Origin: Phycisphaeraceae bacterium
Lineage (GTDB): Bacteria > Planctomycetota > Phycisphaerae > Phycisphaerales > SM1A02
DNA length: 64,000 nt
Direction of reading: 5' to 3'
Assembly: GCA_019636755.1 (NCBI GenBank)
Contig: JAHBWZ010000012.1
Location: forward strand, 1-64,000
Shown: positions 16,314-23,922 of the stretch, piece after piece
How the letters are laid out: each line of letters begins with the position of its first letter
Numbering within the stretch: position 1 is the first letter of the stretch
The notes under the pieces: generated by a model
Told to the model about the DNA's origin: nothing
Database searches by the model: none
The model's input: only the letters and a program-made list of their open reading frames with translations
Position numbers and translations under genes: made by a program

Positions 16314-17165
16314 CTTGCGCCGATGCCGGCAGGTACGCGCGCGACGTGGGCATCGGACAACGAGGTTCATTTCAGTCTGCACAATCCCTATGGAGGGGGC
16401 GAAGCAGTCCTGCGCATGCGGCGCATCTGTCAGAAGGATGGCGGGAACCGCTGGTTGCTCGAATCAGCCGACGGGCTGTCGTGGCCTGCGGGGCGCACGC
16501 TCCTCGAATGGGCCGTCGAGAACTGGGGCGAGAGCGGCCGGCTCGACTATGGTCAGGACTTCCGCAATCAGCTTGCGCGAATGCTGGATCCGCAGGCGAC
16601 CGAGTCCGAGCACGTGCAGCGTCAGATCAACGAAGCACGAGCGCAGGCCGCGGAGGACCTCCAGCCGTTCATCGATGCACTGCGCACCGGCGGCGAGATC
16701 GGCATTGGTCTCGTTCCCGGCGGCGGCCTTGCGGTGTTCCTTGGAACGCCGAGCCTGATGAACGCCGCGGCGATGCTGCCGTTGGGTGGGGCTGCGGCGA
16801 AGGTGGTCGGGGCAGCGGGAAGGGGTGCCGCAAGGGGGGGAAGAATCGCCTGGCGGAGTTGGGGCGGCTACGGTAAGGTCACCGTCGGCGGTCGGGAGTA
16901 CGCGAAGGTGGGCGATCGGCTCTACACTCGGCACGCCGTCGATCGCATGCAGCCGAGTGGGCTCGGCACCCCAGCCGGGGGCTCCGGTCCGGGACGCAGC
17001 ATCGCACCGAACTTCGTCGAAGACGTGATTCAGAACGGGACGACGCGGTCGGTGACCGTAAACGGGGTGGAAAGGACGATTCACACGTCGGGATCGGTAC
17101 AGGTCGTCACTGAACAAGGCGGGAGGATCGTAGTCACGGTCAACCCGTTCAGCGGAGGCGGATGA
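15915..17165 (+). CDS. Secreted mini-RHS/dockerin cassette C with BECR-like nuclease tip
   Basis: A 416-residue protein. The signal peptide is IHVMIVALLALVASGI ... PAHG. Next come one dockerin half-repeat (TGTVDFSDQLILSGSYASAL) and the RHS core ending in WWDPLGL. The pretoxin (residues ~140-300, HFSLHNPYGGGEAVLRM, QDFRNQLARML, GEIGIGLVPGGGLAVFLG) is the clean version of the frameshifted one in unit A. The tip (LYTRHAVDRMQPSGLG, SIAPNFVEDVIQNGTTRSV, HTSGSVQVVTEQGGRIVVTV) begins with an H-A-x-x-R-M motif and ends in beta strands, like DUF4258/BECR-fold (barnase-EndoU-colicin-RelE) RNase domains. That would make it a ribonuclease toxin; fold assignment is by motif only. The stop overlaps the next gene. 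Confidence 0.75.
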   Translation: MPQRRAIHVMIVALLALVASGITTTPAHGTLVRGPNEHVHTTGTVDFSDQLILSGSYASALPRGLGLSTDGNVIGFTGHVFDAETGLLLARLRVHDAVVLGRWLSRDPAGFVDGMNLYVYVRGNPLVWWDPLGLAPMPAGTRATWASDNEVHFSLHNPYGGGEAVLRMRRICQKDGGNRWLLESADGLSWPAGRTLLEWAVENWGESGRLDYGQDFRNQLARMLDPQATESEHVQRQINEARAQAAEDLQPFIDALRTGGEIGIGLVPGGGLAVFLGTPSLMNAAAMLPLGGAAAKVVGAAGRGAARGGRIAWRSWGGYGKVTVGGREYAKVGDRLYTRHAVDRMQPSGLGTPAGGSGPGRSIAPNFVEDVIQNGTTRSVTVNGVERTIHTSGSVQVVTEQGGRIVVTVNPFSGGG

Positions 17166-17434
17166 TGCCCACCATCTATCCCGATCAGGTCAGGGCTGTG
17201 CTCAAGGCCTGCCTCGCTTACCAGGACGGCAACGTCGACCTCGACGAACTCAAGGCAAGGATCTGGGAGGGCGCACAGGCAGTTGTTGCCGTTGAGGAAG
17301 CGGAGTTCCGACGTTTTCTCCAGAGTGCCGAGGGAAAGCTGGACGTGATTCAGTTCACGGCAGAAGACGTACGCGATTCAGCGTTGGATGTCGTTCGAAA
17401 GATTGAGGCGCGAGTTCGCGCGCATCTTGCGTAG
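17162..17434 (+). CDS. Putative immunity protein for tip C
   Basis: A 90-residue helical protein (AVLKACLAYQDGNVDLDELK, VEEAEFRRFLQSAEGKLDV, DSALDVVRKIEARVRAHL). Two ATGs at 17162 and 17165 are in frame, and the first forms an ATGA overlap with the toxin stop. It is acidic, as is usual for proteins that bind basic nucleases. No signal peptide. The name rests on position and coupling; I do not recognise the family. Confidence 0.65.
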   Translation: MMPTIYPDQVRAVLKACLAYQDGNVDLDELKARIWEGAQAVVAVEEAEFRRFLQSAEGKLDVIQFTAEDVRDSALDVVRKIEARVRAHLA

Positions 17435-17468
17435 TTGCTGTCGCGAGATCAGCGTAGTCGGCTATCGC

Positions 17469-17812
17469 CTATCGCCCGACGATCTCGTCGAGCACCCCGC
17501 GCAACGCCCGCGCGTCGTCTTCCTCTCTCCGTGCCAATGTGACCGAGGCGCCCGAGTCTGCGCAGGACGAGTCCCTTCTCGATGGTCGCGAGCAGCGGCT
17601 TGAGCACGGAGGGCCTGAGGAGCCCGACCTCCTTCCACTTGCCTGCCGATCGCCGGCTCCGCGCGCGCGCCTGGCTGGTGATGACGAGGATGATCAGGTC
17701 GAAGCGCCCCTGATGGGAGCGATGTGGGCTGACCACGACGGCGGGTCGCCTCTTCGTAATGCGCTGGACGGTGACGCGGAACGGATTGAGTGGAGCGCAG
17801 GATCTTCCCGGG
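17469..17812 (-). pseudogene. MazF/PemK-like toxin remnant 1
   Basis: On the minus strand the segments KRRPAVVVSPHRSHQGRFD, LIILVITSQARAR, KWKEVGLLRPSVLKPLLATI and EKGLVLRRLGRLGHIGTE appear in one frame, and the end ARALRGVLDEIVGR in another. Together they follow the MazF/PemK order: a (K/R)RPA-V-VVSP strand, a V-I-T-S-Q strand, LRPSVVKP, then a final L-x3-R-LG helix. A frameshift near 17520 and a shortened middle (GEAAIA of copy 2 is missing) suggest it is inactive. MazF proteins are mRNA-cutting toxins; no antitoxin gene is recognisable beside it. Confidence 0.65.
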
Positions 17813-17845
17813 CCCTGGCCGATCCGCTGGCATTCCTCGCCGCCC

Positions 17846-18300
17846 ATGCCCCTGCGTCGCGCCATCCACGTGATGCTCGTCGCATCATGCTCGTCGCGTC
17901 AGGCATGACGAGCTCGCTCATGGCACCCTGTCCGCGGGCCGCATGACCACCATCACACCACCGCGCGGTCACGTCTGCTGACTTCCTGCTGCTCCAGGGC
18001 TGGGGCCAACGGCCTCGCTGATACCTCAACCAGACGGCACGGTCGACTTCTCCGATCAGTTGATCCTCACCGGCCTGTACGCGTCCGCGCGTCGCGCGGC
18101 CTGGCCTGTCGACGGACGGAACGTGATCGGTTCGTCACGTGTTCGACGCGGGAGACCGGCCTGTTGCCGCTATGGCCGCGCGTGGCATGATCAGGAAAAG
18201 GCCGGTGGCTCGCGGCGACCCGCGGCGGGCTTCGTGGACTGAAATTGCACGTGTACGTGTGCGGGGCCCGGCGTGGTGGGATCCGCTGGGGATGTGGAGC
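17846..18300 (+). pseudogene. Mini-RHS/dockerin cassette D, heavily frameshifted
   Basis: The DNA follows the clean cassette at 19554-19991 from the start codon (ATGCCCCTGCG) through the signal peptide, dockerin loop and RHS core to WWDPLG, but with about twenty small deletions, many of a single G or C in a run (for example GGGGAACTGG read here as GGGCTGG). No frame survives for more than ~40 codons. It contains both dockerin halves, like cassette E and unlike B and C. Confidence 0.7.
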
Positions 18301-18780
18301 TTGAGCGATGGTGGCGACCGTGAGCGCCGCCGTCATCGCGGTGACGCCGTCAGCGCATGGCGCGAACGACCAGGCGATGCTGGAGCGTCACCGCAACGCG
18401 ACCGGATGACCTGACAAAGTGTGCGGCTCTCGAACGATGCGGCCGGAAGCCTCGCGAGGGGGAATCGGGCGAGACCCAGAGCGGTCACGGACTCCACCAG
18501 GGGCCGAGCCGCCGTAAGGACACAGCCGGCCCTGCGGCGAACCGCCGCTGGCGATCGGAGGGCAAGGGTGAACGCGGCGATCGATGTGTCGCAGGGCAAA
18601 GATGCGAACGCGGTGATGGGCGGTGCCGGGCAGGCGGGCGCGGCAGTGAGCCGGATCATGGAGCCGGCTGGGCTTCCGGTGCACTGGGCCGCAAGGTCGA
18701 CCGGTGCCGCAGTGGCAGGCGGATGAGGTGGCGGGTGCGGAAGAGGGGTACAGCCGTTTCCGTCGGGCGGTATGGCGACC
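18301..18780 (+). pseudogene. Pretoxin remnant of cassette D
   Basis: Short fragments of an RHS pretoxin are readable in different frames: MVATVSAAVIAVTPSAHGAN near 18308 and AAIDVSQGKDANAVMGGAGQ followed by AGAAVSRIMEPAGLPVHWAA near 18570-18700. The Gly/Ala-rich helical style matches pretoxins of B and C, but the sequence is not shared with them, so this cassette once carried a different tip. No intact ORF. Confidence 0.5.
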
Positions 18781-19290
18781 TCCGTTGCAAAGCCGCGAGT
18801 CGGTGATGATCTGCGTTGCATCGTTCATCAGCAGCACCCGATGCGGCAGATCATCCCTGGTACAACTTCATACGGCTCCAGTGATACCTGCCCGACTGCA
18901 CAGCATCGCGCCGGATGCCCACCTCCAGGACTTATGGAGGCGACCGCGGCGTGACCTTCTTGCTCGGGACATTCGTAACATGCGTGCCACCGATGCTCCA
19001 AACAGCGGGCTCCGGAGAGTCGATCGAACTCAACAGGCAGATGTATCCAGGTACCCGCAAATGAACTCACGACTGTCCTGCGTTATCACGACTGCTGTTT
19101 ACAAGCTGCAGCCGTCAAGGGTACGCTGGATGTCATTGAGAGTCCCCTCCCGGTTAGTCCCATCCTGATTGGTGGAGCCCAGCCAGTGGTCTCACGTTTG
19201 AGCCTGGAAGGCCGAGGCCATTGTCGAGATCGTCGAGCTATGGCGAATCAGGCAACGTACAACTTTCTTTGTTCTTGACGGACTCCTGAC
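18781..19290. other. Degenerate region after cassette D
   Basis: No convincing gene. A TFLLGTFVTCVPPMLQTAGS fragment near 18955 could be leftover toxin-tip coding sequence, but stop codons interrupt every frame. The base composition is less GC-rich than the surrounding genes, as in the immunity genes of this locus. Sequence shared with 17599 onward starts abruptly at about 19291. Confidence 0.3.
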
Positions 19291-19530
19291 TCTTGAGCAC
19301 GGAGGGCCTGAGGAGCCCGACCTCCTTCCACTTTGCGATCGCCGCCTCGCCGATCGCCGGCTCCGCGCGCGCGCCTGGCTGGTGATGACGAGGATGATCA
19401 GGTCGAAGCGCCCCTGATGGGAGCGATGTGGGCTGACCACGACGGCGGGTCGCCTCTTCGTAATGCGCTGGACGGTGACGCGGAACGGGACGAGGGAGGC
19501 GCAGGCGCTGATCTTCCCGGGCCCCGGCCG
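19291..19530 (-). pseudogene. MazF/PemK-like toxin remnant 2 (3' truncated)
   Basis: Nearly identical to 17599-17810 on the minus strand: VPFRVTVQRITKRRPAVVVS, then LIILVITSQARARSAIGEAA and KWKEVGLLRPSVLK, after which similarity stops. The C-terminal third of MazF is missing. It lies head to head with cassette E, whose start is ~24 bases away, so the duplicated block contained both genes in divergent orientation. Copies B and C keep only the 3'-end stub of this gene (TGCCAATATGACC). Confidence 0.6.
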
Positions 19531-19553
19531 ATCCGGTACGCTCTCCCGCGCCC

Positions 19554-19991
19554 ATGCCCCTGCGCCGCGCCATCCACGTGATGCTCGTCGCACTGCTGGC
19601 GCTCGTCGCGTCAGGCATGACGAGCTCGCCTGCGCATGGCACCCTGGTCCGCGGGCCGCATGACCACCATCACACCACCGGCGCGGTCACGTTCGCTGAC
19701 TTCCTGCTGCTCCAGGGGAACTGGGGCCACCCGGGCCTGGGCGATCTCAACCAGGACGGCACGGTCGACTTCTCCGATCAGTTGATCCTCACCGGCTCGT
19801 ACGCGTCCGCGCTGCCGCGCGGCCTGGGCCTGTCGACGGACGGGAACGTGATCGGGTTCACAGGTCACGTGTTCGACGCGGAGACCGGCCTGCTGCTCGC
19901 GCGCCTGCGCGTGCATGACGCGGTGGTGCTGGGCCGGTGGCTCTCGCGCGACCCGGCGGGCTTCGTGGACGGGATGAACCTGTACGTGTGA
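19554..19991 (+). CDS. Secreted mini-RHS/dockerin cassette E, truncated after the core
   Basis: A 145-residue ORF and the cleanest copy of the cassette head: signal peptide (HVMLVALLALVASGM ... PAHG), a His-rich linker (HDHHHTTG), two dockerin halves (GAVTFADFLLLQGNWG and GDLNQDGTVDFSDQLIL) and the RHS core (FDAETGLLLARLRVHDAVVL, RWLSRDPAGFVDGMNLYV). It then stops at TGA where B and C continue with YVRGNPLVWWDPLG; the break falls inside the repeated GTACGTGTACGTG string. There is no tip and no immunity gene. It could be a secreted RHS-core/dockerin product or a dead end of the array, perhaps a donor for recombination. Confidence 0.65.
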   Translation: MPLRRAIHVMLVALLALVASGMTSSPAHGTLVRGPHDHHHTTGAVTFADFLLLQGNWGHPGLGDLNQDGTVDFSDQLILTGSYASALPRGLGLSTDGNVIGFTGHVFDAETGLLLARLRVHDAVVLGRWLSRDPAGFVDGMNLYV

Positions 19992-20108
19992 CATGCGCGC
20001 GCATGAGGGCGAGTGTCGCCGCGTTCGTGCGACAGCCGTCCGGATGCGCCACCTGGCCCGCCCCCGTCGGCGGCGTGCGCGACCAGGTCGCGAAGTCATG
20101 GACGTCGG

Positions 20109-20184
20109 CCTGCATCGAGGCGATGCCCATCAACGGCATGCCACAGCCTGCACTGCCGCGACCACCAGCCGATGTCATCGACGC
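20109..20184 (+). repeat. Short repeat shared with 27204-27279
   Basis: Starting at CTGCATCGAGGCGATG, about 76 bp match 27204-27279 at roughly 80% identity, counted by eye. At 27204 the sequence encodes the end of the small CIEAMIING motif protein; here only CIEAMPINGMP remains inside an unlikely ORF. It marks a relic of the same C-terminal tag. The rest of 19992-20195 has nothing I recognise. Confidence 0.5.
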
Positions 20185-20195
20185 ACCGCCCGCGG

Positions 20196-20843
20196 TCATC
20201 GTCCCAGCGCGCGTGCCACACCGCGTGCGGCAGCGCCGCGGTGCGAGCGGCGGTTCTTGTCTTCTGGCGGGAGTTCCGCGCTGGTGCATCCCGCGTCCGG
20301 GACAAGCAGCAGCGGGTCGTAACCGAAGCCATGTGTGCCGCGCGGTGTGTCGATGATCGTGCCTTCGAACGTGCCGCGCGACTCCGCCAGGATCCGGCCG
20401 TCGGGCGCGGCGAGGCACATGGCGCAGACGAAGCGGGCGCTGCGCTGCGCGGGCGGGACGTGGGCCAGGTCCCGGAGGAGGCGCTCATTGTTCGCGCGGT
20501 CGCGCTCGGCGCGCGTGCCTCCCGCGCCCGCGTACCGCGCCGAGCGCACGCCCGGCGCGCCGCCCAGCGCGTCCACCTCGAGGCCGGAGTCGTCGGCCAG
20601 GCAGGGGCGCCCCGTGGTGCGGGCGTAGAAGAGCGCCTTCAGCCGGGCGTTGCCCTCGAACGTCTCCTCGTCCTCGTCGGGTTCGGGCGGAATCGCCGGC
20701 AGCGCATCGAGGCCGTCCACGTGGAACCCCAGCGGCTCCAGGATCGCGCGGACCTCGTTCAGTTTGTGCGGGTTGGAGGAGGCGAAGAGGATGCGATCGA
20801 GCGCCGGCATCGGCATCGGCGTCGGTGACGGTGACGCGGTCAT
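20196..20843 (-). CDS. rdgB: Non-canonical purine NTP pyrophosphatase (RdgB/HAM1)
   Basis: Hydrolyses ITP, dITP and XTP to monophosphates, keeping deaminated purines out of DNA and RNA; cytoplasmic. Family motifs are in order: ILFASSNPHKLNEVRAIL at the N-terminus, EDEETFEGNARLKAL, CLADDSGLEVDALGGAPGV with SARYAG, and FGYDPLLLVPD followed by ELPPEDKN and SHRGAA at the end. At 215 residues it has the usual length. I chose the ATG at 20843 because its ATGA overlaps the stop of queF; a longer in-frame ORF to 20918 would lie inside queF. The N-terminal stretch before ILFASSN has an odd Ser/Pro/Met run. Confidence 0.92.
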   Translation of the reverse strand: MTASPSPTPMPMPALDRILFASSNPHKLNEVRAILEPLGFHVDGLDALPAIPPEPDEDEETFEGNARLKALFYARTTGRPCLADDSGLEVDALGGAPGVRSARYAGAGGTRAERDRANNERLLRDLAHVPPAQRSARFVCAMCLAAPDGRILAESRGTFEGTIIDTPRGTHGFGYDPLLLVPDAGCTSAELPPEDKNRRSHRGAAARGVARALGR

Positions 20844-21208
20844 CCGCATCGCCACTCCGTGGGGACCTCGCCGGCCGACGCGATGATGCGCGAGCGGATC
20901 CCGCCGCGGCCGCGCCATTCCGTGACCACCTGCAGCCAGCGCGCGGCGAGCAGGGCGGCCAGATCATCGCGGATCCGGCTGGTCACGGCCTCGTAGAAGA
21001 TCCCCTCGTTGCGGAACGAGTGGAAGTAGAGCTTGAGGCTCTTGAGTTCGACACACGTCGCGCCCGGGACATAGCGCAGCGTGACGCGGCCGAAGTCCGG
21101 ATGACCGGTCATCGGGCAGACGGACGTGAACTCCTCGTGTACGTGTTCGATGACGAGCGGCGCGGACGGGGGCGCGGGGAAGACAGTGAGCAGGGATGCG
21201 TCCGGCAT
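20840..21208 (-). CDS. queF: NADPH-dependent 7-cyano-7-deazaguanine reductase (short QueF)
   Basis: Reduces preQ0 to preQ1 in queuosine tRNA modification. The 122-residue length matches the unimodular QueF subfamily. The catalytic region is clear: EFTSVCPMTGHPDFG carries the nucleophilic cysteine and a downstream Asp, then CVELKSLKLYFHSFRNEGIF gives the ELKS-K-Y-SFRN signature. It overlaps rdgB by ATGA and shares its transcript. A -10-like TACACT lies 10 bases before the ATG with no ribosome site, so the leader would be very short. No preQ1 riboswitch fits in that leader. Confidence 0.93.
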   Translation of the reverse strand: MPDASLLTVFPAPPSAPLVIEHVHEEFTSVCPMTGHPDFGRVTLRYVPGATCVELKSLKLYFHSFRNEGIFYEAVTSRIRDDLAALLAARWLQVVTEWRGRGGIRSRIIASAGEVPTEWRCG

Positions 21209-21218
21209 GATGGGCGCC

Positions 21219-21224
21219 AGTGTA
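21219..21224 (-). promoter_or_regulatory. Possible -10 box of queF-rdgB
   Basis: TACACT on the minus strand, followed by 10 bases and the queF ATG. No -35 match. It would start a message with a leader of only a few bases. Confidence 0.35.
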
Positions 21225-21322
21225 CGCGCATCCGGTTCCCGGCTGACCCGCCGGTCCCCGCTCGCCGGGTGTACCGGGTCGATCGGGCGATCTCCGGCCG
21301 AGGTCGCCCCGGTGACCGGTCA

Positions 21323-22348
21323 TCAGAAGCGGTACTTGAGCATCAGTTCGACGACGCGTTCCTGCGACGGATTCAGGCTCAGCGATCGTCGGAAGGCGTC
21401 GCGGGCGCGGAGACGGGCGGCCTCGTTCGACCGCTCGCTGAGCAGCCACTCGTTGAGAGCGCCGACACCGATGCCGTTCCATCCCGGCCAGTGCATCGGG
21501 TCGATCTCCACCGCCGCCTCGTACGAGATCATCGATTCCGCGTACTCGCGCAGTTTGAACTGGCACCAGCCCAGTCGCTCATAGGCGTTGGCGGACGGCG
21601 CCAGCCGGATGAGCGTCTGCGCGGTGTTCGCGGCCTCCCGATACCGCTTCTGGCGCGCGAGGACATTGATCAGGTTGACCATGAGCGGGGGCTGGTTGCC
21701 CATGAGTTCGATCGCGGCCAGGTACGCATCCGCCGCTTCCGCGTCGCGTCCCAGTTCCTCCAGCGTTGCGCCCAGATTGGCGTGCGCTGCACCGTTCGAC
21801 GGATCGTTGCGAACCGCGAGTTCGGCGAAGGCGACCGCGCGGTCCGGCTGCCGGAGATGCAGGAAACTCGTCGCCAGGTTGAGGTTCGTGCGCCCGTCCT
21901 GCGGCCGGATCGTGAGTGCCCGCTGGTAGGCGAGCACCGCATCCCGGAAACGGCCGAGCATCTGCAGCGCCAGGCCGTGGCCGTACTGTGCGTCGAAGTT
22001 GCGGGGCTCCAGTCGCGCGGCGCGGGCGAACGCAGGCTCGGCGCGCTCGTAGTCCTGCTGGATCATGTAGATGTCGCCGACGCCCAGGTACGCGGTGACG
22101 ATGGTGGGGTTCTCGCCCAGGATGTCCTGGAAGATCCGCAGCGCCTCGTCATAGTCGCCGGCGTTCCGGGCGGCCGTGGCGCTGTCCAGACGCTCCAGCT
22201 GGTCGCTCGAGGGTCCCGTGAAGATCGGGACGCGATCGACGGCGGGCGCCGCGGGCCCGGCGTCCTCGGGCGTGGAGGCGCATCCGGCCGCGATGGCGGC
22301 GGCGGCCATCGCGCTCCACCGGAGGACTCGTGTTCTGAGAGAGGGCAT
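21323..22348 (-). CDS. TPR-repeat lipoprotein
   Basis: A 341-residue protein. The N-terminus is a lipoprotein signal (VLRWSAMAAAAIAAGC, lipobox A-A-G-C), so it is anchored to a membrane from the periplasmic side. From residue ~55 it is a chain of about seven tetratricopeptide units with the W/L-G-Y-A-F-A-P spacing, for example AYLGVGDIYMIQQDYERAEP, AHANLGATLEELGRDAEAA and AYERLGWCQFKLREYAESM. TPRs are protein-binding scaffolds; the partner is not shown by the sequence. On the minus strand an ATAACA hexamer sits seven bases before the ATG and may be a -10 box. Confidence 0.85.
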   Translation of the reverse strand: MPSLRTRVLRWSAMAAAAIAAGCASTPEDAGPAAPAVDRVPIFTGPSSDQLERLDSATAARNAGDYDEALRIFQDILGENPTIVTAYLGVGDIYMIQQDYERAEPAFARAARLEPRNFDAQYGHGLALQMLGRFRDAVLAYQRALTIRPQDGRTNLNLATSFLHLRQPDRAVAFAELAVRNDPSNGAAHANLGATLEELGRDAEAADAYLAAIELMGNQPPLMVNLINVLARQKRYREAANTAQTLIRLAPSANAYERLGWCQFKLREYAESMISYEAAVEIDPMHWPGWNGIGVGALNEWLLSERSNEAARLRARDAFRRSLSLNPSQERVVELMLKYRF

Positions 22349-22357
22349 CGGGGGGTG

Positions 22358-23314
22358 TTATCGGCTCGGTTGGCGGGGTCGAATCATTCGTTTCAGGCGA
22401 CCGACGTTCACGTGATCCCACGATCGGCCGGATTCGTCCTCACCCTTCGGCGTCTCGAGAATGAGCGGTACGAGGGCGAGCGCGGGATGGTTCAGGATGG
22501 CCCGGAAACACGATCGCCCGCAGGCGCCGTCACCGATGTGTTCATGCCGGTCCTTCCGGGAGCCGACGCCGAAGACCGAGTCGTTCACGTGGACCGCCCG
22601 CAGCGCGTCGAGTCCGCAGACGTCATCGAACCGCGCCAGGACGGCGGCGGCGCGGTCGTCGGTGGTCATGTCGTATCCCGCGGCGGTCACGTGGCAGGTG
22701 TCCAGGCAGAACGCGACGCGATCGGGCTCACGGACCAGCCCCCGGATCCGCGCCAGGTGGTGGAAGGCGTAGCCCAGGTTGGTGCCGGTGCCGGCGGTGG
22801 TCTCGAGGCACGTGATCGTCCGATAACCGGGCAGCTCGCCATGAAGCATGTTCAGCGCGTCCGCGATCCGCTGGATGCCCGCGGCCTCGTCCGGCGAGGG
22901 ATCGGCCTCCAGGTCGAGCGGGCCTCTGGGTGGCGGGGTGCCGAGATGCGCGCCGGGATGGGTGACGAGCAGCGGGATCTCGAGCGCCTCGCACCGCTCC
23001 ATCTCGATCCGCTCCAGCGCGATCGACTTCCGGCGGATCTCCGGATCGGCGGAGGCGAGGTTGATGAGATACGAGTTGTGACTGACGACGCGGTCGCCGT
23101 CGCCGTCGGACGGCCGCCACCGCATGGACGCCAGTTCCGCCAGCCAGGCGTGCTGCTCCTGCTCCGTGAGCGCCGGTGCCTTCCACTGGCGCTGGTTCTT
23201 CGTGAAGACCTGCACGCAGTCGAGACCGAGCGACTCCGCCTCCGTGAGCGCATTGACCAGCCCGCCGGCGATCGAGAGATGGGATCCGTATCGCGGCATG
23301 GCGGCGACTGTCAT
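22358..23314 (-). CDS. nfo: Endonuclease IV (AP endonuclease)
   Basis: Cuts DNA 5' to abasic sites in base-excision repair using three zinc ions. The 318-residue protein has the AP2 TIM-barrel motifs: YGSHLSIAGGLVNAL (first zinc His), VFTKNQRQWKAPALT, VSHNSYLINLAS, LLVTHPGAHLG, CLETTAGTGTNLGY, FCLDTCHVTAAGYD, LRAVHVNDSVFGVGSRKDRH, HIGDGACG and LILETPKG. The start is the ATG at 23314, which overlaps the ubiX stop (ATGA). The open frame continues far upstream only because of high GC. It is slightly longer than the E. coli enzyme (285 residues). Confidence 0.95.
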   Translation of the reverse strand: MTVAAMPRYGSHLSIAGGLVNALTEAESLGLDCVQVFTKNQRQWKAPALTEQEQHAWLAELASMRWRPSDGDGDRVVSHNSYLINLASADPEIRRKSIALERIEMERCEALEIPLLVTHPGAHLGTPPPRGPLDLEADPSPDEAAGIQRIADALNMLHGELPGYRTITCLETTAGTGTNLGYAFHHLARIRGLVREPDRVAFCLDTCHVTAAGYDMTTDDRAAAVLARFDDVCGLDALRAVHVNDSVFGVGSRKDRHEHIGDGACGRSCFRAILNHPALALVPLILETPKGEDESGRSWDHVNVGRLKRMIRPRQPSR

Positions 23315-23922
23315 CCACCCTTCCAGCGCGGCACGTCGGCACGGATGCCGACCAGGTCCAGCAGTTTCCCGGCCATGAAGTCGACGACCTCGCCGATCGA
23401 CTTCGGCAGCAGGTAGAAGCCGGGATTGAGCGGCGCGATGATCGCGCCGCTCAGCGTCAGCGTCTCCATGCTCCGGATGTCGATCAGCGTGAGCGGTGAC
23501 TCGCGATGCGCGATGACAAGCCGGCGGCGCTCCTTCAGCGTCACCAGCGCCGCGCGCTGGACCAGCGTGCCGGTCAGCCCGGCCGCGATCGCGTTGAGCG
23601 TGTTGCTGGACGCCGGCACGATGATCATGCCGTCGTGCACGAACGACCCCGACGCGATGGCCGCGCCGTAGTCGTTGTCTCCGTGCAGCACGACCTGCGC
23701 CCCGCGGCCGCCCGACAGCGCGTCGGGGTCCAGCCGTTTCATGTCCAGTTCGTCCGCCAGCAGGCGACGCCCGAGCGGCGTGACGGCGACGTGCACCTCG
23801 CGACCGGCGTCCAGCAGCATCCCGATGGTCCGGGTCGCGTAGAGCGCACCGCTGGCACCGGTGATGCCGACGACGATCCGTGACGGCGGCGAGGTGGATG
23901 ACTGTGTCGCAGGCGTGGTCAT
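23311..23922 (-). CDS. ubiX: Flavin prenyltransferase UbiX
   Basis: Makes prenylated FMN, the cofactor of UbiD-type decarboxylases, from FMN and dimethylallyl phosphate. Motifs: IVVGITGASGALYATRTIGM near the N-terminus (FMN-binding loop), the SGSFVHDGMIIVPASSNTLN segment, GLTGTLVQRAALVTLKERR, LVIAHRESPLTLIDIRSM and IIAPLNPGFYLLPKSIGEVV. The length of 203 residues is typical when the ATG at 23922 is used; the open frame upstream is low-complexity and was left out. It is translationally coupled to nfo. No ubiD is in the window, so the pathway served cannot be told. Confidence 0.93.
   Translation of the reverse strand: MTTPATQSSTSPPSRIVVGITGASGALYATRTIGMLLDAGREVHVAVTPLGRRLLADELDMKRLDPDALSGGRGAQVVLHGDNDYGAAIASGSFVHDGMIIVPASSNTLNAIAAGLTGTLVQRAALVTLKERRRLVIAHRESPLTLIDIRSMETLTLSGAIIAPLNPGFYLLPKSIGEVVDFMAGKLLDLVGIRADVPRWKGG

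Noticed and set aside
17449-17869. Intact MazF gene
   Set aside because: The last 17 residues are in another frame and a central block is missing relative to the second copy.
21209-21322. preQ1 riboswitch before queF
   Set aside because: The probable leader is only a few bases, and no pseudoknot pattern is seen upstream.
20825-23416. 863-codon plus-strand open frame
   Set aside because: Antisense to queF, the TPR lipoprotein and nfo, all of which have strong motifs.
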